The notes beneath the pieces were generated by a model. That model was not told the origin of the DNA. It worked only from the letters and a program-made list of their open reading frames with translations, and made no database searches. The translations under genes were made by a program, and so were the position numbers. DNA of 64,000 nucleotides, taken from positions 39,709,375 through 39,773,374 of the forward strand of contig NC_080181.1 of assembly GCF_950295315.1 (NCBI RefSeq), read 5' to 3'. The stretch is from Erinaceus europaeus. Its lineage: Eukaryota > Chordata > Mammalia > Eulipotyphla > Erinaceidae. Each line of letters begins with the position of its first letter. Positions within the stretch are counted from its first letter, which is position 1. Below, piece after piece: positions 56,573-64,000 of the stretch.

Positions 56573-57507
56573 CAGCATTCCTTTAGCCCCTGCACTGAGG
56601 TTAAATGAGATGAACTCAGTAGTACAGGCATGTGCCTGCTATCATACTAGTGTTTTGGTTAGAATCTGCTTAGAAGAGGAAAACTTGCTCATGTTACCTC
56701 AAGCGATCATAGATTTATATAGAGTATTTGCACTGAAGGCTGTCCAGAAGAAGCTGAATAGCAGGCTTCCAGAAAGGTGCCATGTGATTGAGAATGCTAA
56801 GTGCTGTTGCGTATTTGAGGAGAAAGCATTCCTACTTCTTCACTCGTGATCTGACATTGAATAGGTATAGCCAGAGTTAACAATTGCATAGTTTCTACAT
56901 AGCTATGAAGATGCTGTCTCGCCATCTCGAGGACAAGTGTGTGGTCCAGTCAGAAATATAGTCAGTCGCCTATGCTATCAACTCATGCTGCCTTCTCTCC
57001 TCTAACTTCCAGTCTGAGAAGTGATTCTTCATTTGAAAGTGGCATCACAGACCTCTAATTCAGACATGTGCTGGCCCATCACCATTCTTGAAGTTTTAAA
57101 TTAATTGATATGAAATGGAATCCCTTTTGCTCCTTGTGTGCTACATCACAGATTCCTAATCAACTACTGGATAAGCTTGGGTCAGAAACCATCCAGCAAT
57201 GACTGTGATGGGGAAGGGATGGGATTCTAGAGAACAACAGTACAGAATATGATAGCCTAATTAATGTATTTTCAACAGAGGCTTTGGGGAGGTTAGTTTC
57301 CTTTGAACAAAGCTGTAGGAAGAACCCCAAATGAACCTGCCATTTGTAAAAGTGTTATTCTCAACGTGGACTCGGTGTAACCATTCATTGTAGAGGTTTC
57401 ATTGTCATTAGGTCATAATATAAAATTTTCCCCAGTAATCTATAGCTCTCCCCAAAAGTAGCCAGGCCACTCAGTTTTGAATGATAGTCACTAACCTAAA
57501 GACCACA
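56573..57507. other. unique intron sequence
   Basis: No repeat recognised. The 79-codon frame at 56610-56849 has no recognised motif. Confidence 0.5.
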
Positions 57508-57660
57508 TAGCTGAAGAGGCAACACAGTGATAGCACAGACATCTTGCAAACCAGAAGTTCAAGGTTCAATCCTGCATACCACCAATAGCCAGAGCTTGTG
57601 TGGCACTGTGCTCAAATACACACGCACACAAAAAGTAAATGAAAACAAAACAAAAAAAAA
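57508..57660 (+). mobile_element. SINE-C, plus strand
   Basis: GAGGCAACACAGTGATAGCA, AAGGTTCAATCCTGC, CAATAGCCAGAGCTTG, A-rich tail. Confidence 0.82.
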
Positions 57661-58043
57661 TGTGAAGGCCAAATATTCTCTCTAAAATAATAAGTGATCT
57701 CATGCCAAGAAAAAGTTCTGAAACCTTAGGATTCAGCCCTATAGACAGTTAAAATAACAATGAATTCCAAAGTTCAGCCTATAAGTCTGTTACTACGTAG
57801 ACATTTGACATCAAAGTTAAAGAACGCAATCTGAATTCGTGTTATTTCTAGTCATACTTTTTTTCTATTCTATAGTTGTTAGAGGGTCACTTAAGAAGAG
57901 AGAGAGAAAAAAAGTAGAAGAAAATAATTTATTAGAAAAAAAACCTTTCCCTTCTCCTTGTTTATTGGAAGTCAGTATCACATGGAATCATCCTATAGGG
58001 TTTAAAGACTATATGTGCCTTTTCTAGATCTAGTTGCCATATT
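57661..58043. other. unique intron sequence
   Basis: Nothing recognised. Confidence 0.5.
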
Positions 58044-58057
58044 GAAAACTTACTCAC

Positions 58058-58356
58058 GGGAGTCAGGCTGTAGTGCAACGGGTTAAGCACAGGTGGTGCA
58101 AAGCGCAAGGACCGGCTGTAAAGATCCCGGTTCGAGCCCCCAGCTCCCCACCTGCAGGGGCGTCGCATCACAAGTGGTGAAGCAGGTCTGCAGGTGTCTA
58201 TCTTTCTCTTCCCCTCTCTGTCTTCCCTTCCTCTCTCCATTTCTCTCTGTCCTATCCAACAACAATAACATCATTAACAACAATAATAACTACAACAATA
58301 AAACAAGGGCAACAAAAGGGAATAAATAAATAAAATAAATATATATTTTAAAAAAA
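58058..58356 (+). mobile_element. SINE-A, plus strand, ending 162 bp before exon 5
   Basis: GGGAGTCAGGCTGTAGTGCA start, B box GGTTCGAGCCC intact, AATAAATAAATAAAATAAAT tail. GAAAACTTACTCAC (58044-58057) and GAAAACTTAACTCAC (58357-58371) are its target duplication, differing by one inserted base. Confidence 0.95.
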
Positions 58357-58366
58357 GAAAACTTAA

Positions 58367-59167
<801 letters not shown>

Positions 59168-59455
59168 CTTTATTTATTTTTTATTTATTTATATTGCTAT
59201 CAGAATAATTGCTTGGTGCTGACACGATAAATCTATTGATCCTGACAGCCATTTTTTTCTTTTTCCTGTTTTTTTTTAATTTTTCTATTTTATTTGATTG
59301 AAGAGAGAGAAATTGAGAGGGAAAGGGGAGATAGAGGGAGAGAAGGGAAGATAGACACCTGCAGACTTGCTTCACCAGTCATGAAGTGTCCATTTCTGTA
59401 AGTGAGGAGAGGGGGATAGAACCAAGTCTCTTGTGCATGGTAATGTGTGTGTTCT
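59168..59455 (-). mobile_element. SINE-E, minus strand
   Basis: Distal module antisense (TCAGAATAATTGCTTGGTGC), T-rich linker, GA body, eroded head. With 58058-58356 it brackets exon 5 as an inverted SINE pair. Confidence 0.82.
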
Positions 59456-59690
59456 TTTTTAAAAAAAATTTTTATATTTAATAATTATTGACAATGCTTT
59501 AGGATAAAAGGAGTACAATTCCACACAATTCCCACCACCAGAGTTCGGCATCCCATCCCCTCCATTGGCAGCTTTCCTATTCTTTATTTCTCTGGGAGTA
59601 TGGGCAAAAGATCTTTATGGGGTACAGAAGATAGAAGGTCTGGCTTCTGTAATTGCTTCTCTGCTGGACAGGGGCATTGGCAGGTCAATC
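59456..59690 (-). mobile_element. S-family 3' end, minus sense
   Basis: AGGAGTACAATTCCACACAA, AGCTTTCCTATTCTTTATTT, GAAGGTCTGGCTTCTGTAAT. 5' truncated at about 59690. Confidence 0.88.
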
Positions 59691-60061
59691 CATAGCTATT
59701 GTTACTTAAGCTACTATGGATCGTTATTTGTAATTAACCCCCATTGGATGCAAGCTTGTTGATACTTATGTTTTTAATATCTACACACAACTGTTATGGA
59801 TGGTAAGACTTTGCAGTGGCACTTGTGTCTTTGTGACTGAGCACCTGGGAAGCTGCACAGGCAGGAAACCCAGATGGAGCTAGACAGTGAGTGGGTTCCA
59901 TGTTGCAGGAAGGCACAATTACTAATCAGATGAGAGTTTCCAGAAGTCAAGTTTGGAGTCTAAAGAGGAACTCATAGTGATGTTTGAAATTATAGAGCCT
60001 ACTACTGTGATGATGATTGAGCCCTGGTAGAATGTGGAAGAACTACTATAAAAGATTTCTG
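59691..60061. other. unique intron sequence
   Basis: Nothing recognised. Confidence 0.5.
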
Positions 60062-60180
60062 GGGGTCAGGCAGTGGTGTACCTGGTTGAGCCCACATATT
60101 GTAAGGTACAGGAACCTGGGTTTAAACCCTCAGTTCGCACCTGCAAGGTGGAAGCTTCACAAGTGGTGAAGTAGTTGCAG

Positions 60181-60215
<35 letters not shown>

Positions 60216-60385
60216 AGCTCTCCTGTCTTCCTTCTTTCTCTATTTCTATTTGTCTCTATCAAAAAGGAAAAAATAAAAAGGAAAGAAGGTCACTGGGAGC
60301 AGTGGAATTCTTGTGCAAACACAGAGCCTGAGCAGTATCCTTGGAAGCAATAAAGACAGCAACAACAAAGTAAAGAAAAATGTTT
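60062..60385 (+). mobile_element. SINE-E, plus strand
   Basis: GGGGGTCAGGCAGTGGTGTA, AGCTTCACAAGTGGTGAAG, (GTCT)n, TCACTGGGAGCAGTGGAATT, GTATCCTTGGAAGCAAT. Confidence 0.9.
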
Positions 60386-60524
60386 CACAAAAAAAGATAA
60401 TGATTCTAAAATTGCTTGTAAGATGAATTGTTATTAGAGAACCCCTGCAAGGTGGTTTTTGAATTAATTAGCTAATTAATTTTGTGGAACCAGGACCTTA
60501 CAAATTAATGATTTCATAGCTCCT

Positions 60525-60650
60525 GAGCCATTTTTTGTTGTTGTTGTTTCATTTAGAGAGAGACTGACAGACATCATAGTATCAGAGCTTCCTTTGGAGC
60601 TCAAATTTGGTCATACTCGTGGCAAGGGAAATATGCTACCTAGTGGGCTA
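60525..60650 (-). mobile_element. possible decayed SINE-C, minus strand
   Basis: GTTGTTGTTGTTTCATTTAG, AGAGAGACTGACAGAC and GTGGGCTAAC order. Weak. Confidence 0.35.
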
Positions 60651-60889
60651 ACTTTAAACTCTAAAAGGCTTTATTTCAGACAAGATGCAAACATAAGGAG
60701 AGAAAGGATAGCCAACTGATGAGCTAGACGTATGTCTCTATAGATGCCAGGTGGGTCTGAGCTGTACCTAGAAGGCTAGGGCAATTGGGTTGGGTGAGCA
60801 TGGCACAGGGAGTGGCCATGTTTATAATGCACATGAGAGGTCAGCTCTATTGACTCTTGAGGGCCTTGTATAGAGTTAGGACTGATTTT

Positions 60890-61152
60890 GCTAAAGGGTT
60901 ATCGCTGGTACGCTATGCCTGCATTACAAATCTACTGCTCCTGGCAGCCATCGTTTTTCCATTGTTGTTGCTGCTGCTGCTGCTGTATTGCTAGGACAGA
61001 GAGAAATCGAGAGAGAAGGGGAAGATAGAGATGGGGAGAGAAAGATAGACACCTGAAGACCTGTGAAGCAAGCCTCCTGCAGTTGGGGAGCTGGGGCTCG
61101 AACCGGGATCCTTGAGCTGGTTTTTTCACTTTGTACTATGTGTGTTTAACCC
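60890..61152 (-). mobile_element. SINE-A/E, minus strand
   Basis: GGTTATCGCTGGTACGCTAT, (TGC)n, GAAATCGAGAGAGAAGGGGA, GGGGCTCGAACCGGGATCC. Confidence 0.9.
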
Positions 61153-61423
61153 AGACCCTGAATATGAAGGTTTTAAGCAGAAGAGGGTCTTGGTAAAATG
61201 TATGCTTTATTTATGATTACTGTGACTGCAAGGTGAGAATGGAATGAACAGTGGAGGACAGGAAATATCCTTCTACTGGGGAAGGAGGATAACAGATATT
61301 ATTGAGGGAAAGGCATTCGACCAAAGGACACATAACTACTACAAATTTGGTCTATTAATTTACAGTTCAATACTGAGTCTCTGCATTTTCTTGTACTATG
61401 TGCTCAAATGAACATTATGGGGT

Positions 61424-61905
61424 TGTGTGGTGGCTCACCCCATAGAATACACAAGTTATCAGGAGTGATTTTTTAAAAATAGTTTTTTTTTAATTTATTA
61501 CTGCATAGAAACAGAGAGAAATTTGAGAGGAGGAGATAGAGCAAGAATGAAACAGAGAGACATCTGCAGCCCTGTAGGGTCCTGGGGCTTCAAGCTGGGT
61601 CCTTGCACACTGTAATGTGAGTGTTCAACCAGGTGTGCCGCCGCCTGGCCCCTTCATGAGTGATAACCTAGGTTCATACCCCTCCCATCTCCACTTATGT
61701 GTGGCAAGTAGAAACTTCAGAAGTGTCATAGCAGTATCCCCAAATGACTCGCCCCTCTCCTCCCTCTCCCTATTCTCTCTCTCTCTTTCTCACTCTCTCT
61801 TTCTCTTTCTTCTTCCCCTCTCTATAAAGTTATGGGTGGTGGTGGTACTTGCAGCTACTGAGCCCCTGTGTTTACCCTGGTGTGAAATAAATAAGTAAAA
61901 TATAT
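61424..61905 (+). mobile_element. SINE-E, plus strand, split by a nested SINE
   Basis: Head 61424-61457 (GGTTGTGTGGTGGCTCACCC). Body and tail 61664-61905 (GGTTCATACCCCTCCC, CT body, TTGCAGCTACTGAGCCCC, ACCCTGGTGTG). The two parts join across the inner element. Confidence 0.78.
61469..61652 (-). mobile_element. SINE-B nested in SINE-E, minus strand
   Basis: TAATTTATTACTGCATAGAA, GGGGCTTCAAGCTGGGTCCT, GTGCCGCCGCCTGGCCCC. TCAGGAGTGAT (61458-61468) and TCATGAGTGAT (61653-61663) are its target duplication. Confidence 0.88.
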
Positions 61906-61957
61906 ATATTTTTAATGTTTACTACATTAATAGTGCTTTCTCTCCAGGAATGACTTT

Positions 61958-62260
61958 CTTTTTCTTTTTTTAAAAATTTTATTTATTTTCCCTTTTGTTG
62001 CCCTTGTTATCTTTTTGTTGCTGTAGTAGTTGCTGTTGTTATTGATGTCGTTGTTGTTGGATAGGATAGAGAGAATTGGAGAGAGGATGGGAAGACAGAG
62101 ACGGGGAGAGAAAGATAGACACCTGCAGACCTGCTTCACTACCTGTGAAGCAACTCCCCTGCAGATGGGGAGCCAAGGGCTCAAACCCGGATCCTTACAC
62201 CGGTCCTTGCGCTTTGTGCCACATGGGCTTAACCCACTGCGCCACTGCCCGACTCCCCAA
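61958..62260 (-). mobile_element. SINE-A, minus strand, 10-bp target duplication
   Basis: Full length. GAATGACTTT stands at 61948-61957 and 62261-62270. Confidence 0.96.
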
Positions 62261-62270
62261 GAATGACTTT

Positions 62271-62565
62271 TATTGGATTTATTGATAAGACTGACCTTTT
62301 TTTTTTTTCTTTTGGAAGAATCTTAGTTGCTGCAATTAACACAGCCCTTCCTAGTACGATTTAAATCAGTCTCCAGAACCACTGGTGCCCTATTGGCATG
62401 AGCCCTGTACAAAGGGCTGGGCTGGGAGCAGTAATCAGGCTGATGACAGCTCTTCTTTCGATGAAAGCGCTGCTCCAGGGAGCCTCACAACACTGGGTAG
62501 AGCTCCATGGGTGGTGGGGTGATGCTATGATATCTTTCTCAACTTTTACCTCTCCTACTTCCCTC
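62271..62565. other. unique intron sequence
   Basis: Nothing recognised. Confidence 0.5.
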
Positions 62566-62818
62566 TTTTTTTTGCCTCCAGGTTTATTGCTTGGGCTTGG
62601 TGCCGGCACTAAACATCTACAACTCCAGGCTGCCATTTTTTTCTCCATTTTATTGGATAGGACAGAGAGAAATTGAGAGGGGGAGGGAGAGAGGAATTTA
62701 GACACCTGTATTATAGACCTGCTTTTGCTGTGAAGCTGCAGGTGGGGAGCTGGGGACTAAAACCTGGATCCTTGCTCGGGTTCTTGCACTTAGTACTATG
62801 TGTGCCACCACCTGGACC
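62566..62818 (-). mobile_element. SINE-E, minus strand
   Basis: TTTGCCTCCAGGTTTATTGC, CTCCAGGCTGCCATTTTTTT, GGATAGGACAGAGAGAAATT, GTGTGCCACCACCTGGACCC. Confidence 0.92.
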
Positions 62819-63099
62819 CCATTCCCACTTTATTTATGCTGAAAAGAATAAAAAGTCGGCTCCAAAAAAATGATATTGTACATGTATGTGGCCCTGGTAT
62901 GTCCAATAAGCAAACAAAAAAGAAAATTCTAAGGAGGATACCATTCTTGCTCAGAGTGTCTGATGTCAAACACATGAAGTTAAATTTGCCCTCATTGTTG
63001 CAAAACTCCCATAGCTTTTGAGAGGAGAGGAGAGCAGGCCTTTTTTTTTTCTTGCACCTGACTTTTTTTGGTGGTGTTCACATGTGTTTTAAATTCTTT

Positions 63100-63389
63100 T
63101 TTATTTTTTTAATATTTATTTATTTATTCCCTTTTGTTGGCCTTGTTTTATTGTTGTAGTTATTATTATTGTTATTGATGTTGACATTGTTGAATAGGAC
63201 AGAGAAAAATGGAGAGAGGAGGGGAAGGCAGAGAGGGGGAGAGAAACATAGACTTCTGCAGACCTGCTTCATCACTTGTGAAGCGACTCCCCTGTAAGTG
63301 GGAGCCAGGAGCTCGAACCGGGATCCTTAGGCCAGTCCTTGCACTTTGCGCCACGTGCACTTAAACCACTGCACTACCACCTGACTCCC
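63100..63389 (-). mobile_element. SINE-A, minus strand, exact 16-bp target duplication
   Basis: GTGTTTTAAATTCTTT stands at 63084-63099 and 63390-63405. It lies 314 bp before exon 6, opposite to gene direction. The intact duplication suggests a recent insertion. Confidence 0.97.
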
Positions 63390-63618
63390 GTGTTTTAAAT
63401 TCTTTCCTTTGCCATGTCCTGATCTGCTTTGCGATTAGGTTAGGCAAGCAGAACTCTGGGCAGTCTCCCCAGTTCTTCCCTTCAATACCAACCTAGCACA
63501 AATCAAACAAAGAGGTAATTCAAGAATATAAAGAAGCTAGTTATAATGGGATTTTTTTTTCAAAGATAACACATCAAACAAATTCACTTCAAATACAGGC
63601 AACCTGTTACTGCTATAG

Positions 63619-64000
<382 letters not shown>

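Overview
The window is mammalian nuclear DNA from inside one large gene: GABRB3, the beta-3 subunit of the GABA-A receptor chloride channel, transcribed on the + strand. Three coding exons are present: exon 4 (27468-27688, 221 bp), exon 5 (58519-58601, 83 bp) and exon 6 (63704-63841, 138 bp). Together they encode mature residues about Asp56 to Gly203 of the extracellular ligand-binding domain. AG/GT splice borders and codon phases agree across both junctions, and the residues that separate beta-3 from beta-1 and beta-2 are present. Everything else is intron: the end of intron 3 (1-27467), intron 4 (30.8 kb), intron 5 (5.1 kb) and the start of intron 6.

The repeats suggest a hedgehog (Erinaceidae, probably Erinaceus). 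The dominant SINE begins GGGAGTCGGG, has tRNA-like A and B boxes and a long C/T-rich body, and ends in AACAAYAA/AATAAATAA; I recognise it from memory as a hedgehog element. My labels: SINE-A = that element; SINE-B = the variant with head GGTGGCGCACCTGGTTGAGCGC and tail TCCAATAAATAAAGA; SINE-C = a second tRNA-like family (AGCATAATGGTTATGCAAAA, GGTTCAATC); SINE-D = a third (GGTGGCGCAGTGGATAAAGC); SINE-E = A or B head plus a distal module (AGGAGCAGTGGATTCATAG, then AATAACCCTGGAGG). L1 3' ends occur in several age classes. I also see a recurrent poly(A)-tailed family, called S here, that I cannot name; it is inserted with target-site duplications and partly rearranged.

Layout. 1-27 kb: intron 3 with SINEs, L1 tails, a complete 359-bp solo LTR with a 6-bp target duplication (7229-7587), several microsatellites, and a repeat-poor block at 16.3-19.0 kb. 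27.5 kb: exon 4. 28-58 kb: intron 4, dense in SINEs to 40 kb; an ancient + strand L1 (about 40.35-45.6 kb) hosts a 2.4-kb nest of inverted S and L1 copies; a 138-bp tandem duplication lies at 51.4 kb. 58.5-63.8 kb: exons 5 and 6. Exon 5 has a weak 5' splice site followed 12 bases on by 22 T, and oppositely oriented SINEs flank it.

No bacterial, phage, CRISPR or other gene-cluster system is present, and no second host gene is convincing. Repeat boundaries are visual estimates, usually within about 10-20 bp unless target-site duplications fix them.
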